Positions 47,750 through 59,600 of a DNA stretch of 64,000 nt are shown one piece after another. The stretch is taken from the NCBI GenBank assembly GCA_008508345.1, contig QNGE01000865.1, positions 1 through 64,000 on the forward strand. Direction: 5' to 3'. The stretch's first letter is position 1, and every line of letters begins with the position of its first letter. Source of the stretch: Paragonimus westermani (lineage: Eukaryota > Platyhelminthes > Trematoda > Plagiorchiida > Troglotrematidae). A program made the position numbers and the translations under genes. The notes under the pieces are model-generated. The model was not told the DNA's origin, did no database searches, and saw nothing but the letters and a program-made list of their open reading frames with translations.

Positions 47750-48494
47750 NCTCCTTCAGTGTACTCCGACGGAAGCCAAAGCACTTCACGATCAATTGTA
47801 ATGGTCGTCGTGACACCGTCCCCACCGATCGTTTGAGAGTCGCCTATGTAGACGAAACTGCCCAACCTTCCCCACATCCATCCGTGGAAGCCCCTGTCCA
47901 TATACCAACCTTTCCGCTGGACACCGCTACACCACTTGCCCCACGCCTCATGCGATCAGGACGTCGCGTTCATTTTCCACAACGCTATATGGACGTTGTT
48001 TATTACACGTATTTTTCTCCTCAATAATACTCTCATTTCAGCAACAACAAAAAACGCAAAACACAAAAACGGAAAAAACATTTTGTACAGCAATACCTGA
48101 AGTTCACCAAACACTAGAAGGTTACACGGTGAGCCTGTATATAATTTTTGCTCGTCAGTTATTTTCTCTCTACCTTACGGGTCACGCGCAGAGCACAGTG
48201 GGGGGAGAGCGCACTCCCGTCTGTCGTTGCAGCAGTGTGGAAAGCCCACCTACCATCTTTTCTTCTCGAGTTTTGGTGGGCTGGATAACCCGATTCGGCA
48301 TCACCATCTTAGGGACACATGGACAATTTCAAATATTGCAAGCAGACCGATCCCTCTTCACCGTTACCAACCTTCTTCAACGTGGCAATCGTAGCTGTTC
48401 TTGAAAATGCTGCTCCCCCCACGGTAACTTCAATGTCCCCAGCTAAATTTCCTTCTGCTCTTGTCGAAAACTTTGAAGCCTTCTAGGGGGTCTC

Positions 48495-48813
48495 TGTAGG
48501 GACATTCTTTGTTTGCCACGTATTCCAACTATTTTGCCACTTATTCTGACTGTTGGCGCTGTTTACACTGTTCGATTGCATGTCTGTATTTTCTCGTTTG
48601 TTCGGTCTCCAAAGGTCACATTCACAATCACAATCTCCGGTCGCTATAGCGATAGCTATAGCTACTGGTCTGTTGCGGTTTTCTTCTGGTGTGATTTGCT
48701 TTCAGCTTGCTTTCCCGGTCTCCTGGCAATAAACGTCGTTGTCCACTAATCGGTTTTTCTGGTTTAATTATTGTGTGGCACGATTCTAGACAGGAAAGTT
48801 CCATTCCTCTACA
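48495..48813 (+). repeat. 3' LTR of CsRn1-like copy 2
   Basis: 319 bp from TGTAGGGA to CCTCTACA, preceded by the purine tract TAGGGGG, with AATAAA at 48728-48733. Related to, but clearly diverged from, the young element's 311-bp LTR. Confidence 0.9.
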
Positions 48814-48924
48814 AGAGGTTAAATTTATATCAAAGTAAATAAACCGTTTGGATCGGGGTTAATTGAGGCCTTTATTCTTAAATCCATACGCGGTAGCATA
48901 TATACTGTATACATATATATATAT

Positions 48925-48948
48925 ACGGTAGCATATATATGCTACCGT
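48925..48948. repeat. 24-bp perfect palindrome
   Basis: Arms ACGGTAGCATAT mirrored exactly; a related CGGTAGCATATATACTG unit lies about 35 bp upstream. It could form a hairpin; no function is implied. Confidence 0.85.
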
Positions 48949-51900
48949 GAATCGGAAGTCGCAGGGAGAAAACGATGAATCTGCAAACAAACTTCATTTA
49001 TTGATTTACTCACCGTTCACAACAGGCTTCAACGTAACAATTAAGGGGTGCTAGGGAGCTGGACGTGAGAGCACCTTGAGCACAACCGCACAGCAGACGC
49101 CAGAGTGGAAGAGTGCATCGATGGAAAATTCCAGTGGACCTTCAGAAGTCAAACAAGCGTTAGGCTGGTTAAGCGGCGTTCCTAACGGTAATAGCTCAAC
49201 ATTGTTATCCTAGTGAATGTAACCTACAGCAGTAGAGATGATGTGAATTCATTATACAGCCACGAGCACAACTGCGATACTTATGCCGGCTCACTAACTA
49301 TGATGCTAGTGGTTTGTAGTAAGTTAACGTATACAAGATACTGTGAACAGACGCGGTGGTACTGGCAAGGCAAATCGCACGTCGCGGGGAGTTTAGAATT
49401 TTGGTGAGGTCGGAGGTAATCTCACTACAGGTCTTTAGTCTGTCGACTTTGTGCGCAAACTCAATATTAGTCAGTTTACTGCCGGGCTGAAACTTACTTC
49501 TCGCGAACCGCGAACAGTTTTTTCCTGCATGCTGGTTGTCACGTAACTAAAGTGTAAGCAGGAGTCTGGGTATCCGAGTCATACGTCAGCTGCCGACAAA
49601 TGTTTATTTTGTGTTCGGAAGGAACATACTATATCCTCCACAAACTGGCTTCCTTCGCTAAATTCAAATTTGCAGTAGCAACGGCCCTAAATATCGTGTC
49701 TATCAACAGTGTTCCAGCCGCCTTCAGGTCCCAAAGCACCACGGCAGGTGACTGTGAGAGGTGTCGGTCTATTACCGTCCACCTCTAGATGAAAATACGA
49801 CCAATATACCTATAATCAATCTAGGTACCATCCTTCTCGTGAATCATGGATTGCTCCGTTTCAGAGACTGCCAAACTAGTTGATCTCTGAACATCTTGGA
49901 CGACATGTCTGATACCTCCGTGGTTTACTCGTGATTTCCGAGCATATATTTTGAACGTGGCTAATTTTATGATAAGGTATAGAAATATGTGGCTTGCTAA
50001 AGAGGGTCACAATTCTTTACTACATGTGCTTTTGTGTGAAACTCATCGAACTACCAAACAGGCTTTCTATGCAAGATGGCCTCGAAGAAATTCAACAGTG
50101 TACATTTGGTTAGGTACACCCTCTAAGTGTTGAGAAATACAGACAACATACAGGGACAGAGAGCGAGCACTGACTTGAATGGATAAGGGGTCAGAACAAC
50201 ACATGCATATTCAGAGGAATACTGAGATAAGGGTCCGTTCATTGTTCGTTTACAACCCGATAGGCAAATCAGGTGCCCTATCAACAGCTTTAAAAAACAT
50301 CCAGAGTACTTGTGCCCAGTATGAGGCACATGAGATCATTTCATTCATTTCATTAAAGTTTGGTTTCCAGGTTTATTTAAAGATGCCGAAGTGCCGGCGT
50401 AGGTTTTCGAAGGCTTCGGTAACTTGCGCGGAATATGAAGTGTTCCAATTGACTTAAACGTCTCAATCTCTACTCCCTAGAGGAATTCGGAAGATGGCGT
50501 ACCTGATGGAAATTGTTGAGATTTTAAGGGGATTGTCCGAAGCAGAAGAACGACAGATCAATAGCAGCAAAAATTTATCACACAGAGGATACAAATTAAG
50601 GGTTGTGCAGGAAAGAGCTCGTGCAGCGACAAGGAGGTAGCCCCTGTCTGCCTGCCGTACGATGTGTACAATCTTTTCAAACACCCTGGGTCACGTTTGT
50701 GTACTTATGCGCGTCAGTGGCACCGTATGCATCTCCGGTTTGCTCGCACGCTCGAGGTTCGGATCCTTAACCTCCTTAGCTGCCTCCGTGTATCGGTGTT
50801 GGTTGACACTGTTTGAGAATTATTCTAATACCCGTTCGGTCTCTCTCAGTTAATAGTAGTCTCACTTCGTACCTGGCATTCTTCGAGTATACCTAAGAGG
50901 CGTCAACTTAGTACGCGTTCGCAATAAAAAATTTTAAACGACTCATTTTTGTGAACTTTTGACTCCCAGCGTATGTTTTCTCGTTTTCAGACTCTGCAGC
51001 CGAAAAGAGGTCATGATGGCATTAGCATTTGCTCCGATACTGCGTACCAACCTGGGCACGCCGAGATTGATGAGAGCAATTCCAATACCGGTTCCATCCA
51101 TCACATGAACCTCCGGCACCCTTTCGCATACCAACTTCCAAAAGGTTGCGCAGTGTATCGGACAAGTTGATGAGCGCTTGATCCTCGTCAGTTAAAATTC
51201 AGACAGTCTTTCTCGAAGGGCAATCAAAATATAGTCCCAATAGGCATCGAACCGAATGAACGCGGCAGAGTTTAGGGAAAGATTATACATTTTCATTAAA
51301 TTTTGGAATTATGATAAATAATCAGTACTATCCCAGTCTGGAACCAACGGCGGCGGCGATGATAAGAAAAGGGAATATGTGGTGGGGTTGGGCGCGCTCG
51401 GTGACACTCTAAGATGCCCCGATTGAAAGGTGCAGAAACTTTGTGTGCGTTGAAAAATGCTCGGTAAGTGCACAGGTCAAACGACCCTGAACAGCGGAAT
51501 GACAAGTGAGTCGTTAGGGAAGCGTCATGCATTTGCTGCGCGCAGTTAGTTGCACGACTGATTTCGCACCAATCCTTCCATAACGGACGCATACAGATTC
51601 AGGCGTACAGAACAGATAAGCGACCAAACACATTTGCATCCGGGATCTTTATAGGTGACGCATGATCTTTGGTGACTACACGAACCTATCTCGTAAAGGG
51701 TGGCGGTAGGCAACCACCGATTAGGCAGTCGGGGTTGCTGATGTACGGGCCTCACTCGTGGTCTCATTCATGGTGTGATATACCAGAGAGTCAACCATAT
51801 ATATATATGGATAAGGACACGTTGTAGAATAATCTCTCTCTCCGCCTGTGTCGTTAACACACGTCTCCTGTTGTCGCGTGACCTTCCTCTTCTGCGAGAC

Positions 51901-52317
51901 TGACCTTGTGTATTTCGATATGCAAACGGTGGACATTGTGTTTGCCGTTTCTATGATTGACTCCCTGGCATATTACACTTCCGGCATGCACGGTGGGAGG
52001 GAATTATTTCAATGATGCCCCACCCCTCAGATACCGTGGAGATTCCTGAGACTACAAGTGGAGCGGGGGAGGCACATATTTCCGAGCACAAGTCCGCACT
52101 GGGCATGCGAAAGGAATGAAGCCTGCCAGCGCCAGAGAAATACACTGTTGGAGAAGACTTTCACGTTTGAGTAGCACAGGTATGACGCTATTAAGGCATT
52201 TCTCTTCAGATCGGCAGGTGACTTTTGCACTGACTTTACTTTCACGTGAGTACTATGGAAAAACTGTCAACTTTGATATTCCGGCAGAACTCGAAGGACT
52301 GTTCTGCTTTTTGCGAA

Positions 52318-52318
<1 letters not shown>

Positions 52319-52356
<38 letters not shown>
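52319..52356. repeat. (TA)19 microsatellite
   Basis: Uninterrupted TA dinucleotides between GCGAAG and CGGGGTTCC. Confidence 0.95.
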
Positions 52357-52357
<1 letters not shown>

Positions 52358-53445
52358 GGGGTTCCACGGTCCGGGAATTCCCACCAATCAGACGTGGTCT
52401 CACGCTTACTGACCGCCGAACTCGGGTTATGGTTGGTCACCCTCCTCAGCCCGTTTCATGGATGCGACCAACTCACGTGCCAGAGGACCTGAAAAGAAGC
52501 GGAAGAGAATATGTGTAGCAAAACGAAATGGCGGCGCACTGCATGCTACAGCAGTGGCAACCCCGATGCCGTGATAACACACACAAAATGCCTAAAACCA
52601 TAAGGTTCCCTCATCAAGCTACTGCGTCAGTTTTAGGATGTAATTAATGCAATGCTCTAACAAAGTGAACGGTTTATCTCACTATGTAGGTTGTAGGGAC
52701 CACAGTTCACACTTATCCTCTGTAGCTAATTTTTACTCGTTTTAAAGCATCCCGCGTATTTTTCTAAAATTAGCTAGCCACAGAACTACTGGAGTTTCCT
52801 TGCACTTCTGTTTTCTCCTCTTGCGTGAATTCTTGGCTGGTGAAGTTCTTGCTTGGTGAATCCCTTTGGATGCGCGTATCTGTTGGCCGACTGACGCCCA
52901 ACATTTACCATCTCATACCGCGCATAGATTTATTCATCTGATGTCATTCAAAGCTACCCTGCGGTGCTGTTTATCTCTCACATAGTGGCCTGTACTATTT
53001 GGTAGTCTCTCATTTTAGAAGCATTCACACCTTTTGCACTTATTTTTTGCCTTCACAGCTCTTCCTTGATGATATCATACTCAGGTCATTTTCACCATTT
53101 GATCAACTAGGTCACCACAAGTTTACCGATCGTGTCAGGGTATACTTACACTAAATCATCGACTTCTAAGTTACACGCAACGAATGTCAGGCTCGGAATA
53201 AGAATCTGACTAACAGAGTAGACCAAGATTATCTCGTACGGTCATTACAATGTCCCGATCCACACTGAAGGACATCGAAACATGTAAGCCACTAGAAGAG
53301 TTAGAAATCCGACTATCGAGCACTCGAGCAGGCCGGAAGTGTGTATGGCACAATTGGTGCCTATGAGCCGACATGCATGTAAATAAACAAACGCGATTGC
53401 AGGAAACAAGCGGGCGGTGGGCAAAGACAATATGATTGCGGAGGG

Positions 53446-53727
53446 CTGGATCGTTTCTAAGTTTAGAATCGTACCTATTTTTACAGAAAACGAATCAGAA
53501 AACCGTCTGATGGAAGTGACGTTTATTGCAAGTAGAATGGGAAAATGAGCCGTAGGTGAAGCCCGACGAAGAGCAGCTAGCAGGCGACCAGAGATTCCTG
53601 TTGTGACCTTGAACAATCGAACATGAGAGAGACTGTAGACGCACAACCACATAATGGCAACAAATCCATCAATGAAAGCGAATAGCAGTGCAGTTGGAAA
53701 ACGTGGCAAAACAAAATCATCTTCACA
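53446..53727 (-). repeat. Diverged CsRn1-like LTR
   Basis: Aligns along its length with the 39614-39924 LTR: the AATCGTACCTATT start region, AATCAGAAAA, GACGTTTATTGCA (minus-strand AATAAA), GAGCAGCTAGC, TTGTGACCTTG and GTTGGAAAACGTGGCAAA blocks, ending CTTCACA. To its right comes a CCTTT-rich tract (minus-strand purine tract) and about 150 bp of possible internal sequence, so it looks like a 3' LTR with a short internal stub, not a clean solo LTR. No pol was found. Confidence 0.75.
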
Positions 53728-54299
53728 GATGTTCTCCTTTAAAGGGTGCAGTCTTCGTCTCACTCTGTCACGCGGTCCATCACGTGAGGGGCCGTCTAGT
53801 CTTCGTTTCGATCCGTGTCCAGCCTCCTCAAGCGTGCCCATGTATCGACCGCACGGAATCATATGCAGCTGAATCGTCCTAGTTGGCTAAGCGTGCAGAT
53901 GGTGACTGTGTGCGTGCGTGTGAGCGTGCGTTGGGGTTGGTGCATGTGTGGACACCCATGTGCAGGTTTGGACAGTATGCATCACTCAGACTGAGCAGCT
54001 TGTAGCGACTATAATAAATAAGATTTTGATAGTCGCATTATTCTATACCTCTCTAATGATTTTGGTTTTTCACCTACTTTTGTTTTAGTCGAGCTATCCA
54101 TTCTGTAACATCCCTCCCGGGGCTAAAATCACAACTCGCTCCGTGCCTTGATAGCTCGACGCGTTTCCCTGTACGCTGTGCTTTCCAGGGTCGGAATTAT
54201 TACACGGCGGTCAACGCGCTGAGTCTTGGTTCTTTATTGCCGATCGGTTATCGATAGTGAATACTGACCGGGTATTATTTTGTGGGATCAGTTCCAACA

Positions 54300-54365
54300 A
54301 TATGTATGTATATGCATATATGTATATGCATATACATGTATAGAACTATACACATACATATACCC
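54300..54365. repeat. TATG/CATA-rich low-complexity repeat
   Basis: Alternating ATGTATATGCATAT units with many small palindromes. Confidence 0.85.
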
Positions 54366-55330
54366 ATGTGGCACACAGCACACCGAGATATGCGGGTGTC
54401 CCGCAGTTTTCGGAAGCTGTGAGAGAAATCTTAAAAACAAGTACTACATGGAATAATTATCCCGAAAGTAAACGTCCATCAACTTCATGTCAGAATTGGG
54501 ATTATTGTTCCCAACAAATTTAATAACATTTGTCTAAGTCAAATCGTAACTTCAGACTTCTTTACTTGCTAATCTGTCAAGTTCGCTAGGGTAAGTGTGG
54601 TGGAAGTTGGACGGCTTTGCTCTTACCTAACAGTACGCCAGAACTTGGCCGGTGTTGTACATTCTCATATGCGATCAACGAAGAGCGCTGCCAAATGGTT
54701 CTCTTAATTTCGTTCTGTTCACTACCTACGGAGATATGGGATTTCAAACACACGCATGAAACTCATATTATTACTATTCCTGTTCGAATACTGTAGAAGT
54801 TCATGAGGTGATATTCGGGTTACCCAATATGAACTGGTGATTGTCTGTAGTATGAGTGCAGTGCACGAAATGGATACTGTAAGATTGTTGTGTTTCAATT
54901 ATTTACGGAGATATTGGTCCCGGAATGCATTCTTGTGTGTTTCAATTTTTTATACACATTTGCTACAGTCTTGTTGTGGCCCTACGTTGACTAAACATTC
55001 CCCTTGCATTCTTCTCTGCAGGCTTCCCATGTGTGCATCGAAGGGTGATGCAGTAGCTACAACGCCGATGGGAGAATCGTGTGAACATATGCATTACAAA
55101 CTGTATATGTTCCTAAGTACCCTTGTGCACTGTACAATAAAATTTCCAAGTCTGCGAATGTTTTGCGAACTACTTCTTGGGCGGCGTCAGTAATCCTCGA
55201 GCATGTAACAAATTTAGTAGGAAAACCGATTCTAGAAAACGAACTTTGCGAACCGTTTTGAGGGGTTTTCTCGCAGGTTTTCTCCATGGCTCGCCGTAGC
55301 CCACGCGGAGCCTGTAGCACTGCCACTTAG
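54366..55330. other. Unrecognised stretch
   Basis: Short frames only, including a 118-codon + frame (54837-55193) with no recognised domain. Confidence 0.3.
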
Positions 55331-55522
55331 GTAAATATGCATATATATGTATAGATCTATTCATACATATGTACACATTTATACATAAATGTATATGTGC
55401 ATGTACACACCTATGTAGGCATTGTAATGTACGGAAAAACACTTATATACTTATATACGTATACATTTTTATATATACATATATGTATACATACACACAT
55501 GTGTTTGTGCATATAAATATAT
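55331..55522. repeat. TATA/CATA-rich low-complexity repeat
   Basis: About 190 bp of ATATGTATAC and ACATACACAC units, immediately upstream of the LINE zinc-finger tail. Confidence 0.88.
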
Positions 55523-55750
55523 AGGACGGTCTGGAGAAATACGGTTCGGGCGGGTGTCCGAAAGTTCAACGAGCAATTGTTGCGCGGTCGCGAGCGGAAG
55601 CGTGCGGCACGCAAAGGAACCATCGGTGCCATAGGTCGCAGTGACGCGACCATATGGCGTTGCGATATGTGCGGCGGCAAAGGCGCTGGCCGTTTGGGGT
55701 TAGTAGGTCACCAACGTACTCACAATACACCGTCGGAGAAGAGGCGATGA
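55523..55750 (+). mobile_element. LINE C-terminal zinc-finger fragment
   Basis: A 76-codon frame, open from the edge of the repeat to TGA at 55748-55750. The peptide has TVWRNTVRAGVRKFNEQL, a KRAARKG basic segment, then a C2H2 finger CX2CX12HX3H (CDMC...HQRTH). This arrangement (W..TV..G, KRAARK, terminal finger) is known at the C-terminus of some Jockey/RTE-like LINE ORF2 proteins. No ATG is needed because it would be the tail of a larger, lost ORF. It is an isolated 3' fragment with an intact finger. Confidence 0.6.
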
Positions 55751-56218
55751 GTACCTTAGACTCAGGTAGGTCATATCAGTATATTCATTCTACTTCTGTT
55801 AATGACTGCACCGGCAAACATCCTGGTCATTGACAATTCATCCGCTCTTATTTTCAGAAAATTGAGTGTTTGTGGTCTCTTATCCATTCTTTTCTTTGGC
55901 TTAGTTGTTAGGCTTCACAAATCCTTCTTCGTAGTTCAGACCTCGTCATTGCAGTCTCTGTGTTTAGTTTTCGAGAGATGAGAGTTTTCTTTCCTTATTA
56001 GCCAATCAACCGGCTAACCAGCATTGGCCGGCTGGACAGAAAGGCCTCACTGGCACAACTCCCAGTCTTATTCCTTCGGGTTTACACTGGATATGTGGCG
56101 TGTGGGTGGAACTGCAAGTGGCGCAGCGCAAGCCACTTGCAGTGATGGCTAAGCGCAGGCGTCCTTTGGCTTCGGTCACTGTGACAGGCTAATCCGAATC
56201 GGATTCCGCCAACCGTAT
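55751..56218. other. Unrecognised stretch with one strong hairpin
   Basis: Could be the 3' UTR of the LINE tail at 55523-55750. At 56111-56143 a 12-bp perfect stem (ACTGCAAGTGGC) with a 9-nt loop can form. Confidence 0.45.
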
Positions 56219-56360
56219 GGCTATATATGCATATATATAGTTATATACTTATGTAACCACGTGTATATTCATATGCACATACATAGAGATGTATATACAT
56301 ATATGTGTTCACTTTTATATATAGGCATATACATATGAATGTATGTATATAGATATACCT
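56219..56360. repeat. TATA/CATA-rich low-complexity repeat
   Basis: Third ATATGCATATAT-type tract within 2.1 kb. Confidence 0.85.
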
Positions 56361-56498
56361 ATATGTGCCTTCTTCCACCCCCATCTAAGGTAACCAGTTA
56401 CCCAATGAGAAAATTGCGTTTCAAGGTCATTCTGTGTATTATTACTCCGCGCGACTTTGTTTTTCGCGGATACGAAAGCAAATACGCTCCTGGCCATT

Positions 56499-56682
56499 GA
56501 AGTCTCCACTTGAATTAGTGTGTTGAATGAGGAATGAAACAATCAGAGACGGAGAGGAAACGTGCGCCAGAATTAGGTTTCAGCCCGTTGTTGCACAGAA
56601 AGATAGGATTCAGATTTGCAAATTAATTTTCAAAAATATCCTGAAAATTAAACCATCTTTGGAAAAGAGATTTTCTCTAACA
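56499..56682 (-). repeat. 3' LTR remnant of gypsy-2
   Basis: 184 bp matching 61625-61810 in the same orientation at roughly 85 to 90 percent identity by eye. On the minus strand it starts TGTTAGAG, directly after a purine tract. Its other end is lost. Confidence 0.75.
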
Positions 56683-56689
56683 TCTCCTG

Positions 56690-59600
56690 TTCGAGATGTC
56701 CGTAATCTGTAACGCTTTGTCCGTGGGCCCATTCGCACAGGCCGATATGGGCGTCCACTGGGGTCTGTCCAACTTCTGGGCAGTAGGGTTTTGGTGACCC
56801 AGACATGGGGCGGCAAAACGGTGGTATGGACTGCATCCGGAGTTCCGAACGTGCTTATCAAAATCTTCAGCTGAAGCAGACGCTGGTATGTGTGGTCGTT
56901 TGTCAAAGGCACAAGTGGTAGCGATGAAGTTTCCATGTGGTGTCAGTGACGGAAATGTCACACGGTACCTCACCCTGATGAGCACTCACGGTTGCGTCCG
57001 TCCAACTGTTGTGACTCAGTCGATATTTACGAGTGTATGCGGCCTCTCCAGTAGTGGAACCGTTGTTGAGGTTTGGGGCCGACAACTGTGTTAGCTCATT
57101 CGACAGAATGAAAGCGTGATAGACCGTACGAAGTTTGCGGTCCGCAAGAGCTCCGGCTGATGAACGGCTGTCGGGAGGTGCAAGGTTGGGGGTTGTGTGG
57201 CAGAAGAAGGGAAATCCTGTAGCACCTAGTCTGTGATCACCTTCCCGCGATATTTGAAGAGTGCCCTTCTGAAGGTCTTTACGTAACGTTCAGCTTAGCC
57301 GTTGGACTGTGGGGATATGCCGAAGAACAAATGTGCTGGAGGAGTGAACGGCGGCAGAAATAATCGAAGTGTGAGGAACTGAATTGTGTCCCATTTTCAG
57401 ATATAAAAATGTCAAGAATTCCATGCTGGCCGAAAGTGTGAAGAGCCATGATTGTATTGAGGAATGTCGTCGGAGGAAGTGCGATTACCTCAGGCCACTT
57501 GAGGCGAGCATCAACCAAGACGGGGCAGGATACCCGATCGATGGGAACAGGCATGGGCCATGGGTGTTTACCATGGTAAAGGATCCTGCCTTGGAGATGG
57601 CTTGGCGTCATGTTGACATCTTGGGCACTGTTTCACCAGCTCCTCCATGTCGCCGTCCATGCCGGGTCAATGTGCGCAACCGCGATCAATCGCCTTAATC
57701 CTACCGGTGCCGGGATGACCGGAATTAAACTGTCTCAGCACCTGAAGACGAAGAGTGGTTAGGCTGACTACGCGGTCGGCAAACATGACACAAGAATTCA
57801 CTATTGTCAACGAGTCGCGGCGACGGTGGAAGTGGTTGATCTCCTCAGCTGGAGGAGCCGTTGGCCATTTGGTCTGGACGTAGGTCATGACCTGGTTCAG
57901 GTTGAGACCCACCGCTGTGGCGCGCCGGATATCGACGTCAGTCATCGGGATTCCACGGAGGGCGTCCGCGATTCGTCGGCGAACATCGTCCTTCACTGCC
58001 AGAGCAGCAGGGACGGCTTCTTTCTCGGGCACGTGCTGTTTGCTGGTGCGACGCGATAGAACATGCGCTTCGTCAAACTGGCCATTGTGGCGGTAGTTGA
58101 TTTCAAAGTGGTACTTCAGCAAAATTGTGGCCCATTACTGCGGTCGATTGGCGGAATAAACGGTGATGACTTTCTTCGACCCGAAAAATGGAAAGTAGCG
58201 GCTTATGGTCGGTTAGCAAAGAAGAATATCGAACGCATGTAAATTTCGACCTGGCCGCAATTTTTCCTCACGGAGTTAAGCGTAAGAGAGACGTGGGTGA
58301 TTGCCATCTCGGAACTATGCAGTCAGATGTGGGGGACGACTGCGCCGATGCCGTGATTTAAAGCGTTGGCTGCGACCACAGTTGGCAGGGTTGGATCGTA
58401 GTGCGTCAGCAGCAGCATTGCCTTTAGGCGGGCGATGGGGCTCTCGCAATTGGACGGCCAGCACCACGTAGTAACCTTCTGTAGCAGATGGCTGAGCGGG
58501 GCCCAGACATCGTGTAGCGTTGGAAGTAAGGCTATGTAGTGGCTGATGTGGTCAAGGAAGAACCGGAGTGTTTGCACATCTTTGGAAGCCGGTATCTTTC
58601 GAATTGCACGAGTGTCGTTGGACCTGAGTGGTGACTAGCGGCATCAGAAATGTAACTCAGTTACTCGGTGGGCCGCAGAAACATTCGACACTCGCCTGTT
58701 CACAACCGGAGTCTAGACTCTTAAACGCGTCAGAGAGCCGTGGTGATTCTGTCCCGGAGGTCATCGATTTCCTCCTCTCATTATGATAGCGTCGTCTTAA
58801 TAGTTGACCGCAACCGGTGGACCAGTAAGCAGCGCGCCCATTACTTGCTGGGAAGTGACGGGCGCGCTTCTGACACTAAAGTGAAGTCTGGTGCACTGTA
58901 AAAAGCCTCGATGTTTGTTGGTCTTCAGTAGTTCACACGATTCTGGTGCTACCTCGAGGTTGAAAATATGCCTCCGCCAAGTCCAGTTGAGCAAAGCAGG
59001 TGGCAATGTTGAGCACAGTGAATATGTCTTCAGTCAGAGGGGACGGATAGCGTATGGTTCTAAGACTGCATTAAGGCCATTTGAGAGGTCATCACAGTTC
59101 CGGATGGATCAGTCGGACTTCTTTACTAGGAGGATAGGGGTGGTCCACGCGGAGTAGAAATTGTTTCTGTCATCTGAGTTCCTGTCCCACGATCAGTAGA
59201 GCTCTATACAGAACTGGACGTTTGGGGAGAAAGACCGGTTGACTGCCGGGAAAGGGTATGGCATGGCTTGGATACAGGTACAGAGGCAGAGACCATCCTG
59301 GAACACGGGAGCAAACCGTCGAATGATACCGCAGGGAAGCTATTGAGGTGGATCAGGGAATTGTACCTGACTGCAGATGATTCGGGATGGGGCATCAGGA
59401 AGGTTAAGCGGTCCGAGCCACTCAAGCCCGATAACATCGAGACATGAGTTAGAGACGTGGTCCGTCTCTTTGATGGCGATATCGCGGAATGACACCAAAC
59501 AGTGCAGTCTCTCAGCCAGCTGTACTGAGCAACCACAAGCACTGGTTGCCGTCTGGGATGATGAGTGGGCAGGAGGGATGCTCAGGCATCGTCAAAGATT

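Larger units (their letters stand above)
45993..48813 (+). mobile_element. Decayed CsRn1-like copy 2 (3' half)
   Basis: On the + strand, begins in the RT/RNase H linker ([11 protein letters not shown]) directly beside the outer gypsy LTR. It continues through RNase H (FTDASHIAVNAV; GRDLLAIYLSRRHFRH; DHKRLVYAL), the integrase zinc domain (LHNLSHF..., about 46690), the integrase core (HLDLVGQL; TTDRGSYFE; HPSSSGLVERF) and the GEFVS tail to about 47420. Pol ends with RVAYVDE...VVYYTYFSPQ (stop 48025-48027). An untranslated tail and a 3' LTR follow. Many stops and frameshifts; the 5' half is absent. About 200 bp of reversed gag sits inside it at 47555-47749. Confidence 0.9.
48814..53445. other. 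Unrecognised stretch with TA repeats
   Basis: No conserved gene found. Contains the 24-bp palindrome at 48925-48948 and the (TA)19 tract at 52319-52356. A + strand segment at 50495-50640 (EILRGLSEAEER... to VQERARAATRR) resembles 63455-63600 (EVLRLLSGLSEA... to VKERARTRIQT), suggesting fragments of one dispersed repeat. Confidence 0.35.
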
